Shown here one piece after another: positions 23,838 through 31,674 of a DNA stretch of 44,239 nucleotides (positions within the stretch are counted from its first letter, which is position 1; every line of letters begins with the position of its first letter). Made by a program: the position numbers and the translations under genes. The DNA comes from Acidimicrobiales bacterium (GTDB lineage Bacteria > Actinomycetota > Acidimicrobiia > Acidimicrobiales > RAAP-2). The stretch is taken from NCBI GenBank assembly GCA_017883045.1, contig JADGOJ010000007.1, forward strand, positions 1 to 44,239. Reading direction: 5' to 3'. The notes beneath the pieces are model-generated. The model did no database searches and was not told the DNA's origin. It was given only the letters and a program-made list of their open reading frames with translations.

Positions 23838-24455
23838 CTACGCGATCCTCGCTGTCGATGTATCCACGTCGTCGCCCCGGTACCGCGGTCCGGCCCTGCT
23901 CACGATGAGCAAGCCGATGACCAGGTCCGCCACCAAAATAGCCCCGGGGAAGAGCACGCCGGCCGTGGTCATGGTCTTGAGCGTGAGCAGCGTGATGGCG
24001 CAGTTCATGAAGCCCATGAAGAAGACGCGCGGTGATTCGGTGCTCGGCGCGAGCCACGACTTCCTGATGGTGGGCAGGGCCGCCACCTGATCGGCGACGA
24101 CGAAGGAGACCAGCGCCGCCGTCGGCTGGTCGACGAAGCCCCAGAAGACCAGGCCGGCCAACGAGATCGCGCCGCAGAAGACATCGAAGGCGCCGATCCG
24201 CCAGACGCGGCGGGGATTGCGGAACGAGACGAAGACCACGACGCACGGCACCAGTCCCAGCATCAGCGTCATCAGCGAAGCCATTCCCACGTGCTGTTGG
24301 ACCTCTACGGCGAAGGCCAGGACCCCCTCGACTCCCCAGAGGCTCCACGTGACGCGGTTGGGTGACGTGACACCTCGCAGCGTGTCGCGAATGTAGCTCC
24401 ACGCGCCCACCACCGACAGCAGTGCCGCCAGGTACACGAAGCGCGGATCGATCAT
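23838..24455 (-). CDS. Hypothetical polytopic membrane protein
   Basis: The 205-residue first gene of a three-gene operon with DUF2252 and ctaG has about six hydrophobic spans. Two halves look related: an N-terminal one with SPNRVTWSLWGVEGVLAFAV and a C-terminal one with VADQVAALPTIRKSW and ESPRVFFMGFMNCAITLLTL. The Pro/Asn/Trp-containing helices in tandem suggest a PQ-loop or SWEET-like transporter fold, but this is a weak impression. It starts at ATG 24455, facing the thioesterase gene across a region with a 17-bp palindrome. Confidence 0.75.
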   Translation of the reverse strand: MIDPRFVYLAALLSVVGAWSYIRDTLRGVTSPNRVTWSLWGVEGVLAFAVEVQQHVGMASLMTLMLGLVPCVVVFVSFRNPRRVWRIGAFDVFCGAISLAGLVFWGFVDQPTAALVSFVVADQVAALPTIRKSWLAPSTESPRVFFMGFMNCAITLLTLKTMTTAGVLFPGAILVADLVIGLLIVSRAGPRYRGDDVDTSTARIA

Positions 24456-24478
24456 CCGACAAGTCTGCCCGCTCTTGC

Positions 24479-24515
24479 GCAGTCACCGTCTCGAAGGATT
24501 CGAGACGGTGACTGC
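24479..24515. promoter_or_regulatory. Perfect 17-bp palindrome in divergent promoter region
   Basis: Left arm 24479-24495 and right arm 24499-24515 are perfect reverse complements with a 3-base centre GGA. The two flanking genes are transcribed away from it (start codons at 24455 minus and 24541 plus), so it is not a terminator for either. A large operator bound by a dimeric or tetrameric regulator is the simplest reading; a 5'-leader hairpin is an alternative. Confidence 0.6.
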
Positions 24516-24526
24516 GGAGCGTCCGG

Positions 24527-24532
24527 TAACCT
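24527..24532 (+). promoter_or_regulatory. -10 box TAACCT before thioesterase gene
   Basis: TAACCT eight bases before GTG 24541 suggests a leaderless start and decides this GTG over GTG 24508, which would lie inside the palindrome. The palindrome's right arm ends 11 bp upstream, covering the -35 region. Confidence 0.45.
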
Positions 24533-24540
24533 CAGCGATC

Positions 24541-25344
24541 GTGGACGCCAAGAGCTTTCTGGGGATGTCGCGCACGAGCGTGGACGCGTGGAGCTTCGAG
24601 GTGACCGAACGGCTAATGACGCCGGGCAAGTTCCTCTTCGGCGGTTGCGGCCTCGCCTCGGGACTCGTCGCCCTCGAAGAGGCCAGCGCAAGGCCGACCA
24701 TCTGGGCGACGGCCCAGTACCTCTCCTACGCTCCGCTTGGCGCACAGGTCACCGTGAAGACCGACCTCGCGGTCGTCGGCAACCGGGTCACCCAGGCCCG
24801 TGCCACCACGTACGCCGAAGGCCGGGAGATCCTGACCATCAACGCCGCGCTGGGCACGGGCGAGCTCTCGTCACCCACGCCGTGGGTCACCATGCCCGAC
24901 GTGCCCGCGCCCGAGGACTGTCCTCCCCGGGTGATGCCCAAGCGCTTCGACAGCTCGATCTTCAACCACCTCGAGACGCGAATCGCGCTCGGCCGGTCCT
25001 TCAGCGAGATCGACGGCACGCCGGGATCGCCGGTCTCGGCACTCTGGTCGCGGGTGCCGGGCCACTTCGACCCCTCGGCCGCGACGTTGGCCATCTTCGG
25101 CGACTACGTCGCGGGCGGCGTCACCCAGCCCCTCGGCTACAACACCATGGGCCGCAGCCTCGACAACACCATTCGCATCGCGTCGCTCGTGCCGACGGAG
25201 TGGGTGCTGACCGAGATCCACATGCACGCGCTCGCTGGCGGCTTTGCCCAGGGCACCGCCTTCATGTGGAGTCGCACCGGGACCCTGCTCGCCACGGCCA
25301 GTCAATCGATCGCCGCGAAGATCTGGGACCCGTCCGAGCTCTAG
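24541..25344 (+). CDS. TesB-like double-hotdog acyl-CoA thioesterase
   Basis: This 267-residue protein should hydrolyse acyl-CoA to acid and CoA. Hotdog 1 opens with FLGMSRTSVDAWSFEVTERL and MTPGKFLFGGCGLASGLVAL, which holds the long central helix; hotdog 2 includes GSPVSALWSRVPGH and AATLAIFGDYVAGG, then the thioesterase-like end EWVLTEIHMHALAGGFAQG with the SRTGTLLATASQS strand. The family usually has Asp in the N-terminal helix and Gln or Thr near the end; I can see plausible but not certain equivalents. It is divergent from the membrane gene and runs toward tRNA-Ile. Confidence 0.8.
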   Translation: MDAKSFLGMSRTSVDAWSFEVTERLMTPGKFLFGGCGLASGLVALEEASARPTIWATAQYLSYAPLGAQVTVKTDLAVVGNRVTQARATTYAEGREILTINAALGTGELSSPTPWVTMPDVPAPEDCPPRVMPKRFDSSIFNHLETRIALGRSFSEIDGTPGSPVSALWSRVPGHFDPSAATLAIFGDYVAGGVTQPLGYNTMGRSLDNTIRIASLVPTEWVLTEIHMHALAGGFAQGTAFMWSRTGTLLATASQSIAAKIWDPSEL

Positions 25345-25380
25345 GGCCTTCGTGGCTCTGGTGTAGATTGGTTCCCCTGC

Positions 25381-25454
25381 GGGGCTATAGCTCAGTCGGT
25401 TAGAGCGCGTCACTGATAATGACGAGGTCGTAAGTTCGATTCTTACTAGCCCCA
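25381..25454 (+). tRNA. tRNA-Ile (anticodon GAT)
   Basis: A 74-nt cloverleaf: acceptor GGGGCTA/TAGCCCC, D-arm GCTC...GAGC with AGTCGGTTA, anticodon loop CTGATAA (GAT, reading AUC/AUU), T-stem GTAAG/CTTAC. CCA is not encoded. The accessory-looking region begins immediately at its 3' end. Confidence 0.97.
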
Positions 25455-25464
25455 CCGCGAGGGA

Positions 25465-25511
25465 TTTGGACAAAGGGTTCCCAGCCATTTGGACAGAGGT
25501 TTGGACAAAGG
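25465..25511. repeat. Three short direct repeats behind tRNA-Ile
   Basis: The 12-mer TTTGGACAAAGG occurs at 25465-25476 and 25500-25511, with a one-mismatch copy TTTGGACAGAGG at 25488-25499. Copies 2 and 3 are in tandem. The position right behind a tRNA 3' end is where integrase arm sites or excision scars are found. Confidence 0.6.
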
Positions 25512-25598
25512 CGGACCGCACCGAACCCAAGAACTTCAGGAACCTGCCAGAGAACTACCCCCGAATGCGAAAGCGCTGGCACGTGCGAAGATACCGCC

Positions 25599-26504
25599 AT
25601 GGTCCGTCTACTGACGCTACTCAATCGTGCTCTTGTCGCCATTCTCGCGGTGTTCGCAGTAGCCGTTCTCTCGATCGCACCAGCCGCGTCGGCGGAAGCA
25701 ACAACGACGTCGACCCCGACTCCTTTGATGTTGATCAGTGCTGCAGGCACGCCGTACACGTTCGTCGTCAGCAGCTACGCCGTGGGGTGCAACTACGAGC
25801 CCTGCCTGAGGCTCCAGCGCACGAGTGACAATCGTAGGACCTTCACGACCCTGCACGTGCCACCGCTCATCTTCGTAAGCGGCAATCCGCTCGGGAATCT
25901 GCGCCAACTGGTCTTCGCCAACGAACAGGACGGCTACGCACTCCTCTCTTCGCCGAACGGAACCACGTTGTTCCCGACGTACATGTACGTGACCACCGAC
26001 GGTGGAAGAACGTGGCACCGGGCGAGCGTCGGCCGTGACGACTCAATCCTGAGCGTGATCGCCACCAAGGGCCACCTTTACGCCGACATCGCCCACTGCA
26101 CCAACGCGAGTACGTGCGCTGACTACCTCTTGGCCCGCTCCACCCTGGCGGCGACGACCTGGTCGCTCACCGCGATGCCTCGACCACTGAGGGTTCCTTC
26201 GTACCCGAACTACCACGACGTGACCGCGTTTGGCTCAGACGTGTGGGTGACCGTCGAGACCATGAAGAGTCCTCTGCTGTTCACATCACACGATCAAGGT
26301 CGAACCTTCACCCAGTCACTGGCACCACGACTGGGGGCCGTGGCCAACAATTGGGTCGATTTGGACCCCTGTGGGTCTGTGTCAACCAGAATCTCCACCA
26401 AACGGCGAATCTTGGCTTTCCAATGTCGACACCATGACTGGCTTCGTTCACGTTGTGTAGGAACCGCTGCCTTGGAGTTCGGCCAGGGCACCCCCTGGTG
26501 GTGA
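25599..26504 (+). CDS. Secreted protein with BNR/Asp-box repeat, doubtful C-terminus
   Basis: This 301-residue frame starts at ATG 25599 with a clear Sec signal peptide (RLLTLLNR then a hydrophobic core, cleavage near SAEA at about 31-34). A beta-propeller-like body carries one Asp-box, TDGGRTWHRA (about 130-139), and a related SHDQGRTFTQS (about 227-237), as in sortilin/BNR photosystem-stability-like proteins. The usual length is longer. The last 40 residues (STRISTKRRILAFQCRHH onward) do not look like a propeller blade, so a frameshift near 26365 is suspected. Codon bias and GC are lower than the neighbours. The function is unknown. Confidence 0.65.
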   Translation: MVRLLTLLNRALVAILAVFAVAVLSIAPAASAEATTTSTPTPLMLISAAGTPYTFVVSSYAVGCNYEPCLRLQRTSDNRRTFTTLHVPPLIFVSGNPLGNLRQLVFANEQDGYALLSSPNGTTLFPTYMYVTTDGGRTWHRASVGRDDSILSVIATKGHLYADIAHCTNASTCADYLLARSTLAATTWSLTAMPRPLRVPSYPNYHDVTAFGSDVWVTVETMKSPLLFTSHDQGRTFTQSLAPRLGAVANNWVDLDPCGSVSTRISTKRRILAFQCRHHDWLRSRCVGTAALEFGQGTPWW

Positions 26505-26654
26505 TAGTCCGATCCCGCTGAATGAGACGGACTCCGCACCAAGTGCTGGCGTGGGCCCATCTTGCTCATGGGAGAACGAGCGAAACGACTTCCCGTGGGC
26601 GATGTTCATCTCGTCGCGAAACGCAACGATCGAATGACGGAACTCGGCAACGGT

Positions 26655-27287
26655 CTATCGCTCCGGCGATAGTTCCGTCCAACGTTGTAGGAACCGAACG
26701 ATGTGGTGGCGCATCGCTTGGCGGATGGTCATTCGTTCTTGTTCCGGAGTGGACGGCAAGTACGTGGGGTTGTGCTGGAGTGAGGACCGAAGCGCATCCT
26801 TCGGCATCGCTTCGGGCCAACTGTGATCGCCGAGGGGCACTCCTCCGAATCGGCGAAGGAACGAGGGCTTCGCTAAGGGAAGCCGATCGAGCTGGTCGAG
26901 ATGGCGCTCCTTGGCCACGTTGGCTCCCCACATCGGAGCATCGTCGATCATCCGCTCGAATCTAAGGAGATCCCGGTCGGCAACGCCACGGAAGCTGGCC
27001 GCTTCGTTCAGGAGGTCAAAGTGGCGGTCGCATCCCTCGATTGAGTTGACGTCGGTCCAATTGACCCTCCACGGACGATCCGTGACGCCGGACGTCGCGT
27101 TCAAGACGATACGGTCCGCCGGGCACACCGGTGGGCACCTGAGCGGTGCGGAGATGGCTCCGTGAGCGTAGGCGTGCTCGGGGGCCAGAGAGAGGCACTT
27201 CTGGGAGACCCTGAGCCTGAAGCTCGTTCGTCCAGCAGACGGTCCGGTCATCTCCACGACTTCACCAGGGTGACGCCGAACTTGCAC
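26655..27287 (-). pseudogene. Chimeric hypothetical frame, 3' part possibly a real gene
   Basis: A 210-codon minus-strand frame. Residues about 75-210 (WRVNWTDVNSIEGCDRHF, RFERMIDDAPMWGAN, FLQRWTELSPER) have the composition of a real protein, but no family is recognised. The first 75 residues run antisense to a fragment of an NmrA-type gene (27060-27160) and have no ribosome site, so the 5' end has probably been replaced by rearrangement. Regions on both sides (26505-26654 and 27288-27530) contain no gene I can support. It could be a shortened but expressed gene. Confidence 0.4.
27128..27158. repeat. 31-bp direct repeat copy 1 (NmrA gene fragment)
   Basis: Identical over 31 bp to 28316-28346 inside the intact NmrA-family gene. 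On the plus strand the surrounding codons read FKTIRSAGHTGGHLSGAEMA against GKTVGIAGGHLSGAEMA in the full gene, so the similarity extends leftward in diverged form. It is a relic of a paralogue or a partial duplication. Confidence 0.8.
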
Positions 27288-27630
27288 GATCGATAGCGAA
27301 TCCGATCAGTTACGCCGGGTTTCCGAGCGACGCGGCAAGGCCCCGGGGCAGATCCGAAGACCTAAGAAGATCGGCGAAACTGGACGACATGGACGATCGG
27401 CGATGAGATGAGCGCTGCAGGATGAGAGATGTCGGCGTAGGGTTCAGAGCTCGGCTTGAAAGGGCGGACAAACCTGAGTCGGTCGTTTCCTAACTTCTGC
27501 CGGTTTCTTTATCATCAGACATGTGAAGTGCCTGTTAACGTCTGTTAAGTCGGTGTTGACATCAATTCGATGAAGTTCATTGTCTGGTGCTCATAAGACA
27601 TCGTTCCATCAACTAATCGAAGGGGATCAT
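27288..27630. other. 343-bp interval, promoter region of NmrA-family gene
   Basis: No gene is seen. The left part (27288-27480) is featureless, somewhat AT-richer sequence. The right part holds the regulatory elements listed separately and the ribosome site AGGGGA (27621-27626). Confidence 0.5.
27532..27600 (+). promoter_or_regulatory. Promoter with tandem CTGTTAA and TGTCT/AGACA dyad
   Basis: CTGTTAA occurs at 27532 and again at 27542, one helical turn apart. A consensus -35 TTGACA lies at 27556-27561 with only a weak -10 about 16-17 bp later (near 27578-27584). A dyad TGTCT-10 nt-AGACA covers 27581-27600 at the expected transcription start. The layout suggests an activator or repressor binding on one helix face. 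Confidence 0.45.
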
Positions 27631-28587
27631 ATGAACCAGGCTGCGACCAAGATCATCGCCGTAACCGGCGCCACCGGGGCCCAAGGGGGCGGTCTCATCC
27701 GCGCAATCCTCGCCCACCCTGATGGTGGTTTCAGCGCCAGAGCCATTACCCGCAATCCCGACTCTGACAAGGCTAAGGCGCTCGCGGCCCTCGGGGTGGA
27801 CGTTGTGAAGGCGGACCTCGATGATGAGGCGAGCCTGGCCCAGGCCTTCGCCGGCGCTTACGGCGCATTCTGTGTCACGAACTTCTGGGAGCACTTTTCT
27901 CCTGACAAGGAGATCGAGCAGGCTGGCAATCTCGCCCGAGCCGCGAAGACCGCCGGCGTGTCCCACGTAGTCTGGTCAACGCTCGAAGACGTCCGTAACT
28001 GGGTGCCCTTGACCGACGACCGCATGCCCACGATCATGGACCGCTACAAAGTTCCCCACTTTGACGCCAAGGGAGAGGCCAACCACCTCTTTAGCGATGC
28101 CGGCGTTCCCACGACCTTTCTCAACACGTCCTTTTACTGGGACAACCTGATCTACTTCGGGATGGGTCCCAAGGCCGGCGAGGACGGGACTTTGGCCATC
28201 ACGTTCCCGCTCGGCGACGCGAAACTCGCCGGAATCGCGGGCGGTGACATCGGTGGTTGCGCCTATGGAATCTTTGCCGCCGGAAACGAGTTCATCGGCA
28301 AGACGGTCGGGATCGCCGGTGGGCACCTGAGCGGTGCGGAGATGGCCGCCAGTCTCACCAAGGCGCTTGGCCGAGAGGTCCGTTACAACGCCGTCAGCCC
28401 TGATGCTTACCGGTCGTTCGGGTTCCCAGCGGCCGAGGAGCTTGGCAACATGTTTCAGTTCAACGCCGAGTTCTCCGATGAGTACTGCGCCGCTCGCGAC
28501 CTTGGTTTCACTAGGAAGCTCAATCCGGATCTGCAATCCTTCGACCGCTGGCTCGAGGAGAACGCCTCCAAGATCCCTCTCGACTAG
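27631..28587 (+). CDS. NmrA/HSCARG-type NAD(P)-binding protein
   Basis: This 318-residue atypical short-chain dehydrogenase starts at ATG 27631, behind AAGGGGA. The Rossmann dinucleotide loop reads IIAVTGATGAQGGGLIRA (7-24), then RAITRNP after beta-2, VVKADLDDEASL and GAYGAFCVTNFWEH. The catalytic Tyr/Lys of true reductases is not obvious (WSTLEDVRNW, YKVPHFDAKGEAN holds a Tyr and a Lys). HLSGAEMAASLTKALG and a C-terminal YRSFGFPAAEELGNMFQ follow. Such proteins act as redox sensors or quinone reductases; which one is open. Codon use is less GC-rich than the surroundings and a 31-bp piece is duplicated upstream. Confidence 0.88.
   Translation: MNQAATKIIAVTGATGAQGGGLIRAILAHPDGGFSARAITRNPDSDKAKALAALGVDVVKADLDDEASLAQAFAGAYGAFCVTNFWEHFSPDKEIEQAGNLARAAKTAGVSHVVWSTLEDVRNWVPLTDDRMPTIMDRYKVPHFDAKGEANHLFSDAGVPTTFLNTSFYWDNLIYFGMGPKAGEDGTLAITFPLGDAKLAGIAGGDIGGCAYGIFAAGNEFIGKTVGIAGGHLSGAEMAASLTKALGREVRYNAVSPDAYRSFGFPAAEELGNMFQFNAEFSDEYCAARDLGFTRKLNPDLQSFDRWLEENASKIPLD
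28316..28346. repeat. 31-bp direct repeat copy 2 (inside NmrA gene)
   Basis: The in-gene copy, coding for AGGHLSGAEMA. It is identical to 27128-27158, with 1188 bp between the two copies in direct orientation. Confidence 0.8.
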
Positions 28588-28640
28588 GTGACTGGGCCGA
28601 CAATGGTTCATTGACGGCCCTTGATGCAGAAATGCAGAAC

Positions 28641-28685
28641 GACAGATCCGCCGCGGGAGGCACAAGTGCCAGTGGCGGATCTGTC
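28641..28685 (+). terminator. Nested hairpin after NmrA gene
   Basis: A perfect 12-bp outer stem (28641-28652 with 28674-28685) encloses a second hairpin GGCAC-AA-GTGCC (28659-28670). It starts 53 bp after the stop. No T-tract follows. The rest of 28588-28969 holds no gene I can support, only the presumed promoter of the MBL-fold gene at 28970. Confidence 0.6.
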
Positions 28686-28969
28686 ACTTCTGGATTCCTG
28701 CAAGACCCACGGCGAGAATGAGTCTTGAACTTGACGTCAGCACTCTCTGGCCGTCAAGCCGCTCCGAGGACGTGCGTTTGTTTCAATCAGGCCGTGCCGG
28801 CTGCCCGAGCCGCAGCAGTGAACGGTGCGGCTGCAAGGCTGGAGCCGATTGACACGACGGGCGGTTGGACTTAGCATCCTGACAACTTGAACTGGCCGAC
28901 GTTGTTCGCCGATGCGTAGGACCATCGGCGATCCGCGCCGAACCCAGCGGTAATGAAGAGAGCACGGAG

Positions 28970-29770
28970 ATGTTCGGTTCGTACAAGGCAGCACCCGACA
29001 TCGACGTGCTGACGTCGAACATCGTGATCCCGGGGTTCGGCCTCCTGCCCGTCAACGCGTTCGTCCTCCAAGGCGAGGTCCCGATACTGGTCGACACCGG
29101 GACGGTGGCGGACAGCGAGGCATTCATGACGGCCCTGCGATCGGTCATCGACCCCGGCGACCTCGAGTGGATCTGGCTGACCCACACCGACTTCGACCAC
29201 ATCGGCTCGTTGCACCGGCTGCTCGTCGAGAACCCGCGGCTGCGCGTGATCACCACCTACCTCGGCGTCGGCATCCTGGCACTGTTCAATCCGCTGCCAA
29301 TGGACCGGGTGTACTTCTTGAACCCCGGCCAGAAGATCACTCTGGGCGCCCGCACGCTCACCGCGTTCAAGCCACCGGCTTTCGACAGTCCCTCGACCAC
29401 CGGCTTCCACGACGACAGCTCGGGAGCGCTCTTCAGCTCGGACTGCTTCGGTGCGATGCTCCAAGCGATTCCCGAGGACGCGTCGGCACTCTCGGACGAG
29501 GACCTGCGCGACGGCCAGATGTTCTGGGCGACAGTGGACTTCCCTTGGCTGCACAAGGTGAACGAAGATGTACTCGCCAAAGAGCTCGACGTGATCCGTG
29601 CAATGGAGCCGACGATGATCCTGAGCAGTCACCTGCCGGCCGCTCCCGGCTCGATGACCGAGAGGATCCTCGCGTCGTTGGCGGCCGTGCCCCGCGCACC
29701 GCGATTCGTCGGACCGGACCAGGACGCGCTCGAGCAACTCCTGGCACAGATCACCGGCGGTCCCCAGTAG
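28970..29770 (+). CDS. MBL-fold metallohydrolase
   Basis: The 266-residue metallo-beta-lactamase-fold protein starts at ATG 28970 after GGAG. Visible metal motifs: THTDFDHIGS (71-80) with His72, Asp74, Asp76 and His77, the bridging Asp in LFSSDCFGAM and the last His in LSSHLPAAPG. The middle DGQMFWATVDFPWLHKV suggests a flavodiiron-type (ODP) beta-lactamase domain without the flavodoxin part. As in the broken homologue at 1186-1838 the motif is HxDxDH. It might act on a peroxide, a lactone or a thioester; not determinable here. Confidence 0.83.
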   Translation: MFGSYKAAPDIDVLTSNIVIPGFGLLPVNAFVLQGEVPILVDTGTVADSEAFMTALRSVIDPGDLEWIWLTHTDFDHIGSLHRLLVENPRLRVITTYLGVGILALFNPLPMDRVYFLNPGQKITLGARTLTAFKPPAFDSPSTTGFHDDSSGALFSSDCFGAMLQAIPEDASALSDEDLRDGQMFWATVDFPWLHKVNEDVLAKELDVIRAMEPTMILSSHLPAAPGSMTERILASLAAVPRAPRFVGPDQDALEQLLAQITGGPQ

Positions 29771-29892
29771 CTCGAGCGAACCGCTCGCTTCCGGGCTGGG
29801 CGCGACCGACCTCGACGACTCGTTCGCCCTGAGCCCGACGAGGAGCCGTGAGTAGCATCGAGGAGAATCGAACCTCTCAGGAGCCATCGCCA

Positions 29893-31602
29893 ATGACCGT
29901 GCCGACGTCACCGACACCCATCTTCGCCTTCGCCGAGGAGATCGTCGAACGCCTCGCCAAGAGCGACCCGATATTCGCGACGGGCGCGGGGATCACTGGC
30001 TACGACCACCTCTTGCCTGACTTCTCCACCGAAGAGCAGCACCGCTACCGCGACCAGACGATCGACGATCTGTCGGTCCTCGGCACACTGCCCGTGACCA
30101 ATGACGTGGATCGCATCGCCCAAGAGGTCATCCGAGAGCGGTTGTCGGCACTGCTGACTCTCATGCTCCACGATGAGCCGCGCCGGACGTTCTCGGTGCT
30201 GACCTCGCCGGTGTCCGAGATCCGCCAGGTGTTCGAGATGATGACGATCGAGTCGCCGGGTGACGCTGGCGTCGTCCGTCAGCGGCTCAGCCAGGTCCGG
30301 GTGTCACTGGACAGCTGGCGTAGCGCACTGCGCGACGCGGCCGCGGCCCATGAACTGCCCGCGACGCGCCACGTCACCGGGGTGGCGGACCAGGCGCAGA
30401 CCCACGCGCAGGGCGCGTACGACGAGTACGCCCGGCGCGTCGCCGAGGCGACCTCGGTCGACTTCGAGACCTCGGGACTGCGCGAAGCGGCCGAGGACGC
30501 CCAAGACGCTTGTAGCGAACTCGCGACCTGGCTGCACGCCGAGTTGGCCCCCCAGGCGGGGGCGAAGGAGGCCTGCGGCGCCGAGCGCTACGGGCGATGG
30601 GCGACCTACTGGACCGGCGCGTCGCTGGACCTCGACGAGCTCTACGCGTGGGGCTACCAGGACCTGCGCCGAATCAACACGAGGATGTGGGAACTCGCCG
30701 AGCAGCTGCTCGCGGGTGCGCCGAGCCTCGTGGCGGTGGCCGACCACCTCGACCAGGACACGAGTCGGTTGATCGTCGGCACCGACGCGCTGCTCGCCAA
30801 ACTCAAGGCGTTCACCGCCAACACCGTCGAGGAGCTCGACGGCGTGCACTTCGACATCGACGAGCGGATCCGCTTCTGCGACGCGCGCCTCGCCCCAGAG
30901 GGCGGCGCGGCCGCGCCGTACTACTACCCGCCGAGCGAGGACTTGAGCCGCCCGGGCACGACGTGGTTCCCGACGCTCGGCAAGACGACGTTCCCCTGGT
31001 GGCGCGAGGCCACGACCTGGTACCACGAGTCGGTGCCGGGCCATCACCTCCAGGCCGCCATCGCCATCCTCGCCATCGAGCGCCAGAGCCGCTTCCACCG
31101 GCTCGCCGGCTGGACGAGCGGCTACGGCGAGGGCTGGGCCCTGTACGCCGAGCGGCTGATGGACGAGCTCGGGTACTTCACCGACCCCGGTGACGAGCTC
31201 GGGTTCCTCGCCGGCCAGGCGCTGCGCGCGGCGCGCATCGTGGTCGACGTGGGCCTGCACCTCGAGCTCGACGCCCCCCTCGACCTCGGGGTGCTGGGCG
31301 AGCTCGGCGACTGCTCTGGCCGGCGCTGGACGCCCGAGATGGCGGTCGCCCTGCTCGAGGAGTGGGCCATCCAGAGCCACGAGATGTCGGCGTCGGAGGT
31401 CGACCGCTACCTCGGCCTGCCGGCCCAGGCCATCTCCTACAAGGTCGGCGAGCGCGCCTGGCTGAAGGCCCGCGAGGACGCCAAGTCCCGCCTGGGCGAC
31501 GCGTTCGACTTGAAGGCCTTCCACGCCCACGCCCTGACCCTGGGACCACTCGGCCTCGACACCTTCGCCGCCGAGATGTCAGCGTGGTCCGGCGACCTCT
31601 AG
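29893..31602 (+). CDS. DUF885-family zinc metallopeptidase
   Basis: This 569-residue protein belongs to DUF885 (COG4805), predicted gluzincin-like peptidases. Key motifs are TTWYHESVPGHHLQ (HExxxGHH zinc site) and GYGEGWALYAERLMDELGY, which holds the third ligand Glu, followed by RAARIVVDVGLHL and PAQAISYKVGERAW. No signal peptide is visible, so it is cytosolic. ATG 29893 is preferred for its AGGAG nine bases upstream; GTG 29848 would add 15 residues. The aminotransferase gene follows 72 bp downstream. Confidence 0.88.
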   Translation: MTVPTSPTPIFAFAEEIVERLAKSDPIFATGAGITGYDHLLPDFSTEEQHRYRDQTIDDLSVLGTLPVTNDVDRIAQEVIRERLSALLTLMLHDEPRRTFSVLTSPVSEIRQVFEMMTIESPGDAGVVRQRLSQVRVSLDSWRSALRDAAAAHELPATRHVTGVADQAQTHAQGAYDEYARRVAEATSVDFETSGLREAAEDAQDACSELATWLHAELAPQAGAKEACGAERYGRWATYWTGASLDLDELYAWGYQDLRRINTRMWELAEQLLAGAPSLVAVADHLDQDTSRLIVGTDALLAKLKAFTANTVEELDGVHFDIDERIRFCDARLAPEGGAAAPYYYPPSEDLSRPGTTWFPTLGKTTFPWWREATTWYHESVPGHHLQAAIAILAIERQSRFHRLAGWTSGYGEGWALYAERLMDELGYFTDPGDELGFLAGQALRAARIVVDVGLHLELDAPLDLGVLGELGDCSGRRWTPEMAVALLEEWAIQSHEMSASEVDRYLGLPAQAISYKVGERAWLKAREDAKSRLGDAFDLKAFHAHALTLGPLGLDTFAAEMSAWSGDL

Positions 31603-31674
31603 AGCGGCCGACCTCGCAAACTCGTCCCGGGCCAAGTGCGTTACCGTCATTGGTAGCGACAGAAGGAACGTGAC

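Noticed and set aside
23836-24486. N-terminal extension of the DUF2252 protein by 217 residues
   Set aside because: It is another frame of the membrane-protein gene, rich in Arg/Gly/His, and DUF2252 proteins normally have about 430-470 residues.
25465-25511. CRISPR array
   Set aside because: Only three 12-bp units with uneven spacing (11 bp, then none) and no spacers or cas genes.
24871-25530. 219-codon minus-strand frame over the thioesterase 3' end and tRNA-Ile
   Set aside because: VRIELTTSSLSVTRSNRLSYSP is the well-known false peptide read from tRNA-Ile; the rest is antisense to a clear gene.
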